Positions 34,807 through 45,483 of a stretch of DNA of 64,000 nucleotides are shown piece after piece. Origin of the DNA: Sambucus nigra (taxonomy: Eukaryota > Streptophyta > Magnoliopsida > Dipsacales > Adoxaceae); NCBI GenBank assembly GCA_949130495.1, contig OX422219.1:264477111-264541110 (forward strand), given 5' to 3'. Both the position numbers and the translations under genes were made by a program. Position 1 is the stretch's first letter; every line of letters starts with the position of its first letter. Below the pieces are notes generated by a model. It worked only from the letters and a program-made list of their open reading frames with translations, ran no database searches and was not told the DNA's origin.

Positions 34807-36440
34807 GGGATGGCAAAGGGTCGGGTATGGGGCGGGTTTATCCAAACCCTCCCCGCGAATATTTTTTTTACCCCGCCCCGCCCCGCAACAGGTTATGATC
34901 GCATGAATTAAACGGGTCAGAAACCGCCCCGCGAGTTAAAACCCAAAATTTATTTTATTTTAAAAAACAAATTTAATTATATAAAAATAAAGGTGACTTT
35001 TTAAGCAAATAACAATGCCTCAACATTAAATTTAAGTCTAAAATTTAAACATCAACTTTAAAAGTCTCAAAATAATTAAAATGTCAAATAACATAATTTA
35101 AAATGCCAAACTACCAAGTCTCGAACAATATCAAATTCAACTATTACAAAATAAGTCCTAAATAACATCAAATTCAAGTCCTAATTAACATGAACTATCA
35201 CAAAATAAGTTTCAAACAACACAGATCTCATCAGTTTCGAATATAAAAAATGTTACACAAAAGTCTCAAATAGCTCGACTATCATCTTCATCACCATCAA
35301 CTCTAACCTGAATAAAAAATTAAAGCATATTAAGAAATTAAAGAGAATTTAAAGTATGAATTTAAAACAAAAAAATCATAATAGATTTTTTACTTGCATT
35401 ACTTCTTCATTAAACTTCCATGGGGTTAAACTCCTCATCACAAACTGTAGGCCTCGAATCTTCGGTAGAAGCATCATCTTTAAAAAATACAAAAAAAAAT
35501 AAACATTCAATTAAGGAGAAATTCTTACATATTATTAAAGAAATTTATTTTAAACAAATATACCTTGAATATCGTTCCATAACAAATCTTGTGTGCACTT
35601 CAACGCCTCTAAAACATTCGCACTAAGTCAACTACGATGAGGGCTCACCATTTGAACACGTGTGCTAAATGCTGATTCGGAAGCCACGGTGGATACTGGA
35701 ATTTCCAATACATGTCACGCTATAAGTTGCAATATGGGGTACCAAACACCATTCGCTTTCCACCAATTTAAAATGTCAAATGTCAGAGTATGTGGAAAGA
35801 TATTTTCCTCCAAACAATGATCTAACTCTGACTTAACATTTATATACCCTGACATACCACTAACAAGTTGGCCATTTTTTGAAAAAATGTCAATATTCCA
35901 CTGCCCACTAACGGTTTTCGAACAACTAACCGTTGTATCACCACTTACCCCACTCTCATTTGGTATCTCGGTCCTCCATTCACCTTACATTAGTACTCAT
36001 TTAGTAAGTCATAACATGTTTTTCGTACACTCTCAATATGTGTATCACACTACTCGCCATAAATTTTTGGGAAACATGTTTTAAAAACTTCATTTTGTAC
36101 CTAGGATCCAAAACAATCACTATGCTGACAACTAAATGTCACTCACTCCAATACTTATCAAATTTTTCCAAAATACTAATTGCCATCATTTTAATCACCT
36201 CATTTGGAGAGCTACACAAACTACGTAATGCCAATTTAATCTCACAAACTTTAGGAAATAAGTAATTGGTTATTGGAAATTTAGTGCCAGAAAATACTTC
36301 AGTGATGGAAAAAAATAGTTTTAAACGTCCACATATTTCTTTGGCTAAGCTCCGCTCATGCTCCTAGGTAAAGATGTATAATTTCTCTCACGTTGTTTCA
36401 AACGTGGAAACACATCCTTATGAGATCAGGCTATGTGGGC
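34807..36440 (-). mobile_element. hAT transposon relic
   Basis: The left end starts TAGGGATGGCAAAGGGTCGG, a hAT-type terminal repeat with GC-rich subterminal runs (34820-34940). The transposase pseudogene lies on the - strand to the right. The other terminal repeat was not found, so the right end is lost. It sits a few bases inside the TRIM-like element, next to its primer site. Confidence 0.65.
35580..36440 (-). pseudogene. hAT transposase, C-terminal half (broken)
   Basis: On the - strand, 36330-36050 holds the VLDPRYKMKFLK segment typical of the hAT RNase H-fold part. Then 35900-35580 holds the hAT dimerisation region: DILNWWK, then IPVSTVASESAFST, then LSANVLEALKCTQD. Stops and frameshifts interrupt it (for example after SPHRS). 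The N-terminal BED finger is not seen. The protein would cut and rejoin hAT ends; this copy is dead. Confidence 0.75.
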
Positions 36441-36522
36441 CAAAGGCCCAAATACGTCACGTCACCCAAAATAAAATATGTCCACATGTTAGGCACAAAT
36501 AACGCCACTCGTGAGGGGGCAT

Positions 36523-36600
36523 ATTGAGACATAAAGTCCGACATTTGAAAATTAGAACCTTACACCATGTGTATGGGAAATGTGTACACTTCTTATATAC
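36523..36600 (+). repeat. Second TRIM-like LTR, partial
   Basis: ATTGAGACATAAAGTCCGACA matches the start of 34682-34795 and follows a purine tract. The match fades by about 36600, and no intact CA end is seen. Confidence 0.4.
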
Positions 36601-36762
36601 GTAATTCCTAAAATATATAAAAGAAGAGCGTGCACTAATGGTTAGATTTTAGAAAGGAGGATATATAGAAAAGTCTCTTTATATAAACACATATGTGTAG
36701 ATAGAAGAAAATGCATACACACACACATATCTTTGTTAAGATATGGTCTTGCAATTATGAAT

Positions 36763-36954
36763 GGGGAAAGTACTATTAGGTCCCTCACAAATAAATTTTA
36801 ATCATTAAAGGAATTTTGACAAATTTTAAACAGTTAGGTCCACTAATTCTCTTCTTGTAGAAGTCCACGCTAGTGGCATAACAAGTGGACCTAATTGTAA
36901 ATTGTTCTTAAGTGTTTAAAAATTATTACCAAGGGATCTAATTGTAAATTTCCC
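36763..36954. mobile_element. Mutator-like MITE (192 bp)
   Basis: The ends GGGGAAAGTACTATTAGGTCC and GGGAAATTTACAATTAGATC (reverse strand) are inverted repeats. Flanks ATTATGAAT (36754-36762) and ATAATGAAT (36955-36963) form a 9-bp duplication with one mismatch, the size made by Mutator-type transposases. There is no coding capacity. Confidence 0.6.
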
Positions 36955-36973
36955 ATAATGAATTTGAGAGAGA

Positions 36974-37063
36974 GTAGGGGGTGTCCCCCCAAATGAGTGG
37001 TTAACTTGGTCAAATAGATCGATTGTTCACAAAGAAGGAGAGGGAAGGATATTCCACAAACTC
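36974..37063 (+). repeat. 5' LTR of element C, first piece
   Basis: It begins AGTAGGGGGTGTCC, aligning with the LTR start of element B (18884 leftwards on the other strand). It is cut by solo LTR J after AACTC (37059-37063). Confidence 0.75.
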
Positions 37064-37545
37064 TGTCACGACCCCGACCCAAAAATAGTAGGGAACGAGT
37101 GTCTTGACATGCCACCAAGGCATCCAATAATCTGGTCGTAAAATTTTTCTTTTAAAATATATGTAGCGAAAGTATAATCACATGGTTATGAATCCTAAAA
37201 TACTGAAGTGAAGTAATTACATCATCAGAGCTTTCTAAAGGGAACTTCATCTGTATTAAAATATCAACGAGTTACAACTTGACACAATGAGCTAATAAAC
37301 TTCTACTTAAGGTAATAAAAAGAGCTTTAAAAGATAAATCTTCAACATAGTCCTTTTTTTCGTTCCATCCATGAGCTTATTATTTCCTGAAAAATGGTTA
37401 TTTATACAACGTCAGCTAAAAGCCGAATGAGATTCAATCTCCAGACATTCCAGGGTTTTTCAGAAAATTGATACCTATTCAATTTAGAACAGAAGGTATA
37501 TACATAGAGATGGGAATTTCAAGTAATATATATATAAAGTAAATG

Positions 37546-37546
<1 letters not shown>

Positions 37547-37587
<41 letters not shown>
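37547..37587 (+). repeat. (TA)n microsatellite
   Basis: About 20 TA units inside solo LTR J. Confidence 0.95.
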
Positions 37588-37589
<2 letters not shown>

Positions 37590-38251
37590 GAATAAACAGT
37601 TCGGAACAGAGAAGATAAAACAATTGAGCATGTGTCAATTATTCAGTTTTAGTGACCATGTACGCTTTAATACCCAGACAGATAGTGTTAACAAATGTTT
37701 CCACCCAGTAACATCACAGACAGATAATCATGATTTCTGGAACAACGCCTTGTTTAGGGCACACTAGCGATAAACCAGCTGGGAAGGTACCACCCAAATA
37801 TTTCCACCCGGTAGTCAAGACCAATATAGTAAGAGAGTTTCCATAGGCCGAATCAATAATTTCGTAATTCAAATAAGATGTTTATATGGAGATATATAAA
37901 CATATAACAAACGATGGAATCATCGGTATCAGATGCATTTTGAGAATAAAATAATTTCACAAAATATACATAGTTTGCATTATATAATATAATCAAAATG
38001 CACAAGAAATTGCATAGAGTACTCACCTAAAATAGAGGTTGAAATTATAGATAATGAGTCTTCGATCGCACATTAATCTAACAAATACGATAAAGGTTTA
38101 AGTATACGTTCTCAACAAGGTCCAATCTACATATTGTATTTTAATAATAACTTGTTTCAAAGCATTACTAAAAACCATTTTCTGAACTTTTAAAACTCAT
38201 TGATCGTAATTAAGGGATTCAATTAATAGTTCTTCCTAATCAGTCAGTTCC

Positions 38252-38385
38252 CAGTAGAGATGGAGGGTCACAGGGGCACCGCTTAAATACCATCTCCTCT
38301 AGATAGAACATTTTCGGATTCATTCCCATTAGAGATGGAGGGTCACAGGGTATCACTTAAATACCATCTCATCTAGACAGAATTT
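38252..38385 (+). repeat. Direct repeat of about 62 bp in solo LTR J
   Basis: Two units with AGAGATGGAGGGTCACAGGG, CTTAAATACCATCTC and a CTAGA end, 70 bp apart. Confidence 0.82.
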
Positions 38386-39341
38386 CACCGGGCCTGACTT
38401 TGGAATTACTTAAATGGGATTCCATAATAACGAGCAATTACTTTTAAAAATCATTTTTTTAAAAGCATATATATAATTTCAAACAAGTTTACATGAAAAT
38501 AAAATCAACTTGGATTTCTTCTAAACTTTAAGTTTTGATTAGTGAAGTCCTTAGTGTATTTTACCAGCATAACTACTAAGTAAAGCTATAAAATGCAAAA
38601 TTAAAACTATAAAAATACATTATAACATATAAATAAAATCATACCTACGAAATGTATTCTTTCTTCGAAATTATAGAACTCCTTCTTAAGATATTTCCCA
38701 AGCTTTCTATCACTCTTTCTTACTATAATTCTCAAGGAATTGGTGTGAGTTTCGAATGAACCCTAAGGCCCTATTTATAGGTTTCCAAAAGTATTACGGT
38801 GTTGACACGTGTCTAATGACTAGGCTTTTTAGAGTGGTGATTCAACATTGAGGTGTCATGATCCGGAGTGGTCTTGCAGTGTTAATATCACCAAATGATG
38901 ACAAGTGTTTTAGTTTTCTCTTTAAAGATGACATGTGTAAGGTGGAAGTGACCAGCACGTGGTGGAAATGTGATAAGGGTATAAGGGTAATTTCACACGT
39001 GAAGGGTATTTTGGTAATTTCACACTATATATTTTGGATATTTCTTAGAGGTCCTTAAAAATATTTTATTTATAAAATGACCCATTTTATATTTTTATTT
39101 TAGTCCTTACAGTTTCCTAAAATTATATTTTCTACCCCAAAGCTTATTATTTACCTTAAGATACGTCATAAGACTTCGATTTGATCCAATTTATAGTTGA
39201 TTATTCGTAATTAAAAATGGGGTTTGTTATTTTGATAGCCAATAATACCACATATCTAATAATACAAAATTTATAAGATAATAAGTAACACAAGAGTGTA
39301 AAAATAAACTATATATATAAAAGTGGGGTCATTACAAACTC

Positions 39342-39599
39342 ACCTCGAATATTCTTCACAGTAAGTGGCTCGAAGTACCCACTTTGAAGATTCTTCACAA
39401 CAAGCGGCTCGAAGGACCCATCTCGTAGAACAAAGTCACCTGGAGGGCAATAGTTTGTAACAATAAATAGAATATTGTATTATGTATTTTATCTTATGAA
39501 TGTACATGTCGAGGGAGGTTGTTTGGTACCCACAAGGGACCATGCCTGGCAGGGCATGGGAGAGCTTTCATGCTCTATCGAGAAACCTCCTCTTGGGAA
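39342..39599 (+). repeat. 5' LTR of element C, middle piece
   Basis: Between solo LTR J and element E. 39460-39530 is the reverse complement of B's LTR at 18657-18730. It ends in the GGGAA target site of element E. Confidence 0.85.
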
Positions 39600-40720
39600 T
39601 GTAATACCCCGTATTTTTATGATATTTATTTATGGGATTAATTGAATTAAATGTGTATTAATTGGAAATTAATCCGGATAAAAATACTAGCGAGATGTGA
39701 GTTGGTATTTGATTTTAATGAATATATATGGCTATATATGAATATTGAATTATGAAATTTGTCGTGAGATTGATATACGGCAATATGGAAAATTTTGTTG
39801 AGACACGTGTGACAGTCGCGTCAGGAATATTATTTTTAATTAAAAAGTGAATTTCATTTCTATTAACCGTATGGTCATTTTGAGTGCGATAACGCGTCCG
39901 GAAGGGCCAAAATAGTCAGAAAACACTAGCCGGGAGTTTAGTTTGGGTCCCGGGGCATTTTTAGGCCATGCCGATAACGTATAAGGGTAGTTTGGTAATT
40001 TTAGATTTTTGGGAATTAAAACCAACGAAAATTAGGAAATAAAAATCTGATTGGGTAATTACCCACTAAACCCACTAACTACACCTTATGACCTTATGGG
40101 ATACGAGGGTTATTAGAATTAGTTCCAAAAAGTTTCCTAAGGCAAACCCTAGCCACCATTGTCACCTTGGAGAAGAAGACTTGTAGAGAGAGAGAGAGGA
40201 GAATTCTGCAGAGAGAGAGAGAACCATCCATCAATTCGACATCAAAATCAGAGATACACATAAGGCAAGTGGTTTAATTTCATTAGTTGCAGAGAATGCT
40301 TCTTCCATGCGTAGGAAATGGATAAAATTGTATTGTTCTTGGGAGATTGATGAAAACCCATTAAATTGGAATTTGAAACTTGTATTTTGATGAGGAATTG
40401 CATATAGAATTGTATGTAGGTGATTAATCTGATGATAATATATTTTGGATGAAACAAAAACGGATTTAATTAGACTCATTGGGGACTTAAGAATTTCTAG
40501 GGTTCATGTTCTTAAAATTGGGGAAAAAGGTATAGGTTTGATACTTGGATGATGTTTAGAATGAATTAATCCCCCCCCCCCAAACACGTTAGTATGTGAC
40601 CTAAGTATGTTTAGGGACGATTAGAAACCTTGAAAAATTATTGGATTGATGTTTAGATGAGATTAGAGTGGAAGAAAAGATGGAAAAACGAAAAAGGAAT
40701 TTCTGGGCTCGAAACTGACC

Positions 40721-40905
40721 TCTCGTTAGAAGACCTACCCAGGTCGTTCGAACGAGCTTCTAACGAGTTGACAGTTTGACTTCTAACGAGAGGGATGTTC
40801 GCTCGATGACTTTCATTCGAACGAGATCTCGTTAGAAGGCCCACTTCGTTCGAACGAACTCTCGTTCGAACAGCCTCGTTCGAACGAGACTTCTAACGAG
40901 CTGAC
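40721..40905. repeat. TTCGAA palindrome cluster in the E 5' LTR
   Basis: GTTCGAACGA palindromes and TTCTAACGAG spacers, about 1.1 kb from the LTR start. One 14-bp palindrome unit less than in the 3' LTR copy. Confidence 0.88.
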
Positions 40906-42907
40906 AATTTAGGCTTTTTGGCCTGTTTTGACGTCGCGTGTCCTGTAACCTTATTTAATTGTAGAGATAACATTACCTTGATGATAAATTGTTAGGGTAG
41001 GGACATTTGGGATATATAGAGAAGTAAAACCTAGAGGTGTGATTTGAACCAAATGGAAATTATGAATTAAGACGTGAGTGTCTATTACGACGTGAGAACA
41101 ATTGACGGCTTGAATAATTATATTAATCGGGAATATGTAAATTGTGTAACATTATATGTCGGTACGAGAATGAGAAGTGTACCATAAATAAATTATGGTG
41201 ATTACTAAGATGTGTGCATACTTAGTATATGTATATGATTTTATGTGTATGATATACCTACCATACTTGTTATCACGGGAGGTTTACGTTCGCTTAGGGC
41301 CCTCTAATCCTTGTGTTGCCCGGATTTAGATTGGTACCTCGAGAACATAGGTCAGAGAAGGACTTATTGGGATGTTAATAAGTCTGCTGATCGTGGGAGC
41401 GTAGGTATGTGCGTGACCCATGTGATGTGACTGTGTTCGCCTCCATTGTTTGTGATTTGCTATTATCTGAGAACGATTCCTGAGAGATTCGGAATGTATG
41501 ATCCTTATGTACGTGATGTACCGGGATGGATAGCAGAGTATGTGTGCACCGCAGCTTAGTCTCGGGTGCTTGTATTGTATATTTATGGCCTGAATAATGT
41601 ACACTTAAATTAATGAGAACTTTCATGTTGGTATTGTGCGTATATATATATACAGAAACGCTTTGAGTAACTATAAAGGGATAACCTATAATGAATTGTA
41701 TTGCTAATAATTGAGAACCTGAGTTCAGTAAGCCCTCTATTTATTTGATAACGCTAGGTCGTATAATGGGAATTGAGTAGTGTAATACCCCGTAATTCTA
41801 CTAAATTTTAAATTACGTGAGTAGAGTAATTTAATGCTTTAATTAAATACGTTTTATTTAAATTACGTGAGTAGAGTAATTTAATGTGATTAAATACGTT
41901 TTATTTAAATTACGTGAATACAGTAATTTAAATAGATATTATGTTAATAAAGATGAATATGTGTTATAGAAAATTTACTAAAGGTGAGTAGAAATTTTCA
42001 ATGTTGATATGTACGGTCTAGTGACTATATGGACGTACCGAAAGTATCTCGACAAAATTAAGGATGAGAATAGAAAAATATTTACGAGACTCAAATGATA
42101 ATTTAGAGTCCACGGTTGATTCCGAAAGGGTTGAATTAGTCAAAATAGTGTACCCGGGGGTACTTGTTGAGTGCCGGGTCATTTTCGGGCTAAACCGGGA
42201 CCATTCGGGGGCATTTTGGTCTCTTTACAATTATGGGAAAGAAGAACTACGAATTTTGAAGCCCTAAATCTGATTATAAGAGTGGTGGCTAGGGTTAGGC
42301 AATTAGAGTTACACCATAGCCATTAGAGAAGAGAGAGAGAGGCAAATTCCTAAGGCAAAAGAAGGAAGGAGGGATCATCTTAGGAAGATTTCATCACAAA
42401 GATTGTTGGGAGGGAGGATTGAAGCATCAATCATCATCAACAACCACGAAATCAGACCCTACAGATCATAAGGCAAGTGGTTATTTGCAAAATAATTGAG
42501 TTATAATACCCATGATTAAGGCTTAGGAAGAACATGATTTTATGATATTCTTGGGAACATACAATTGATAATAATCCATGATTGATAAGGATTTGCATGT
42601 AGGACGCTTTTAAATTACCAAGTATGTTTATATCATAGAAAGCCTGATGAGAAATTCATAAGAAAATCTGGAATTTGGATGAAAAATATAAAGAATGCAT
42701 TTTTTAAGGTTCTTGAATATTAGAGAGATTTTCAGTGAATTTGGCCAAGATTTGTAATGATTTTGTTGTTTTAAATCGTTAGTAATCATCCCAGAACATG
42801 TAGGAATGATTAGAAATTGTTGGTTGTGAGTTTGATGGCTTATCATGAAAGTTAGAGATGTAAAAATGGTGAAACCCGTAGGAAGAAGATGAACTGGGTC
42901 TGTCACT

Positions 42908-42990
42908 GCTTGATCGATCGATCGACCCTTGAATGTCGATCGATCGAGCAGTCGATCGATCGACCAGTTTCCTTCGATCGATCGACCCTG
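42908..42990. repeat. ATCGAT palindrome cluster in solo LTR H
   Basis: Four blocks of TCGATCGATCGA-type palindromes, about 1.1 kb from the LTR start. Confidence 0.88.
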
Positions 42991-43469
42991 TCTGAACTAT
43001 AGAGAATTTGGGTATAAATTCCTTAATTGCCGTTGCTTAATGGGAACCTTAGAAATGATATTTTTCCTATGAGGGGACTTTGAAATTACCAGTATGTGTA
43101 CCATTAGGTTCCTCCACTAATGATTGAGTAGGAATGTTGGAGAAATAGAATGACGAAAGAACAATTGACTTAGCCGTGAGTTGAGATGGTTAATTTAATT
43201 ACGAAAAGAGTGAGACTTAATTCCAGAAAGAAAATACCAGTAGGTTAAAATTAACTTAACTACTGAATTAAGGGAGGGGTAACTAGGGCCCTTAGAGTTA
43301 CACGAATACTCAAATAAATACAATAGTGAGAGAAATTGTAATTGATAAGTACGGAGAATATAAGTAAAATATATTACGTACGGATATGATTTATTAGGTC
43401 GAGTGTGTACCTACTATATCTATATAAATAGGTTTGGGTTAAGAGAATATTACCTAAACTAATTATGTT

Positions 43470-43673
43470 AGGGTCGATGTGACATTCCGAACTAACATAA
43501 AGTTATTATATATTTGGGGTCGATGTTAATGCCGAACCAAACTTTGAACTGGTGCCACGATGAAAGAGTCCCGAACCAGAATATGTGTATATATTTATAT
43601 TTGTAGATAGTTGGGGTCGATGGATCATTCCGAACCAACTTTCACTTGGAGTCGATGAATTATTCCGAGCCAA
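43470..43673 (+). repeat. Degenerate GGGTCGATG...ATTCCGAACCAA repeats in solo LTR H
   Basis: Four units of about 25 bp (near 43471, 43517, 43616 and 43650), with the fixed parts GTCGATG and CCGAAC and a variable middle. Confidence 0.75.
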
Positions 43674-45300
43674 GGGTTCCTTGTGTGTAATAAAAAGGAT
43701 ATATTAGAGGTAACTAATATTAATTGCATTGTTGTGGGATAAAATGTTTCTATGTACATAATCTACAAATTGAGAATAATAGTCAATGAAATGATATGTG
43801 AATGTCTTAGTAATAATTTATAGCATGATGAAACTATTACAAGAATAAGGACAACGAACAGAAAATGAGTTAATTACGGTTATGGGAAGCATAACTAGGT
43901 AGACTAAGTATCCTCGATAGTTACGTACTACATAAGAGAGGTGAAGAAGTTCAAGGGAGTGTGCAAAACCTTAATATGTGTAATGAATAACTTAATTATG
44001 ATAACTACTTGCAAAATATTTTCAAATGTTTTGAGTACTAACTCTTGCTATGTAAAATTTTAAAAACCTTTTAGGTGCCCAGCCACAGGGACACCCAGCT
44101 TGATTTCATGTAAGAGATTTGGGAGCTGCAGCTAGTGTGGAGGTTGCAGGGATTGTTTAGACGCTTCCTCTTTTTCAGTTCTAGTACAGGATCTCAGTTT
44201 TATTATTCCTAGTTGGAACATGTCGTTCCACCTTTACTATTACAGTTTATTCTAGTTATGGATTTGTAGTTGTCTTTTTGGGCCGTGGTTTACGGTAAGA
44301 CTCTAACTGCTTTCAGATTACTTTTGCATACTGCGTATTCATATCTAGTATTGGTAATGTGTGGTTTGGAATATTTGTTGTTTAAGAAAGATAAAAATTT
44401 GGCACCCGTTTTAATTTCATTTAGGTGGTTAGTAAATTTTTTAAAGGCGTTCTACAGTGATGCTAAGAATGAACCATTAAAGAAACCTGTTTATATTAAA
44501 ATAAGGCTTGATCACCCAAGGTTTAATTAGGCGGGGTGTCACAAGTAGTAAGGGGTAGAACTTATTACGGTTTGGTTAGATATGTATGTCACTTAGATGG
44601 GTACGGTACGTTAGGGGTGCACAAATTAGTCGAGAGGTGAGTACTTCATGTGAGTGCACGTACTAACATGCATTTTGCATTCATTGTTTTAATGTTATTA
44701 AAACACTTGCTGTTTTTAAAATAATTCCCACTTTCGGGCTCTGACCCGTTTGCTTTCAAATCTATTTTTGTAAAAACCATTTTAGGTGCCCAGCCACAAG
44801 GACACCATGCATAGGATTTTCACTCAGGTGACGAGCTGTAGCTGTTTGTGGAAGTTACAGGACTTTGGTAGTAGACGCTTCATTTATCTTGACTCTATAT
44901 TCATCTTTCATCAGTTGTAGGGCATGCCGCCCATTTCTATTAGAATCATTTCCTATTTCAGACTTTCAGACTTTTGGCATGTAATTAATTCAGGTTACAT
45001 TGTTTTACTTAATTCAGGTGTGGGATTGTTGTGAGGAGTTTTTCCTCCGGACTTATTATTATGTTGTTGGTTATTCTATTGCTTCGTTATGGTGAATGGT
45101 TGTTATTCTTTCATTATCCTTTTATTGCATGTTAATCAGAGTTAACTTAAAATTTGGCAACTCACTTTTTAAATACTAGGTGGTTAGTAATCATTAAAAT
45201 GTTTTCGACAGTGATGCTATTAACTGGACCAACTTGGCATTTTGTATTAATTTAATAAAGGAGTAGCTACCCGGTATTTAATTAGTTGGGGTGTCACAGG

Positions 45301-45312
45301 TGGTATCAGAGC
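45301..45312 (+). other. Primer-binding site of element E (initiator tRNA-Met)
   Basis: TGGTATCAGAGC two bases after the 5' LTR end. Confidence 0.92.
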
Positions 45313-45483
45313 ATCAGGTTCTAGTGTCCTTTAGGATCTGTACAGCTTATTATGTTTCCGCTGAGCTTTCCTTTGATGTAGAGCCCTATATTTTTCGGAC
45401 TGTTGTATTCTTTTGTATATGCTACGTTCTTCAGATATTTCAAGTTTATAACTGCAAACTTATATACTTTATTCTTATTTTAA

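Larger units (their letters stand above)
37064..39336 (-). mobile_element. Solo LTR J (Gypsy-type, other family)
   Basis: On the - strand it runs from TGTAATGACCCCAC to GGGGTCGTGACA, 2,273 bp, flanked by AACTC at 37059-37063 and 39337-39341. It is unlike the Tekay LTRs except for its ends. It contains a (TA)n run at 37547-37587 and a tandem repeat at 38252-38385. The small ORFs in it show no recognisable product. Confidence 0.9.
42473..44074 (+). other. Putative GC-AG leader intron in solo LTR H
   Basis: The donor is CATAAG|GCAAGTGG, the acceptor CCTTTTAG|GTGCCCAGCCACA; 1.6 kb. The same edges occur in E and I, although the sequence between is largely different. Confidence 0.38.
41781..44543 (+). 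mobile_element. Solo LTR H (Tekay-type), inside the E 5' LTR
   Basis: From TGTAATACCCCG to GTGTCACA, 2,763 bp, flanked by AGTAG (41776-41780 and 44544-44548). The empty site is present uncut in E's 3' LTR near 54533. H has the donor-like ATAAG|GCAAGTGG (42472/42473), an ATCGAT palindrome cluster (42908-42990), a degenerate repeat (43470-43673), acceptor-like TTTTAG|GTGCCC (44074/44075) and a hairpin (44214-44230). It is related to solo LTR F. Confidence 0.94.
39600..45298 (+). repeat. 5' LTR of element E, containing solo LTR H
   Basis: It runs from TGTAATACCCCG to GTGTCACA. About 2.93 kb is LTR and the rest is H (41781-44543) plus one AGTAG copy. It has a GA-rich leader (40180-40264), donor-like ATAAG|GCAAGTGG (40264/40265), a palindrome cluster (40721-40905), acceptor-like TTTTAG|GTGCCC (44785/44786) and a hairpin (44920-44932). 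Confidence 0.94.

Noticed and set aside
43480..43680. tRNA or small RNA gene from the GTCGATG/CCGAAC repeats
   Set aside because: No cloverleaf, A/B boxes or terminator fit; repeats are linear and degenerate.
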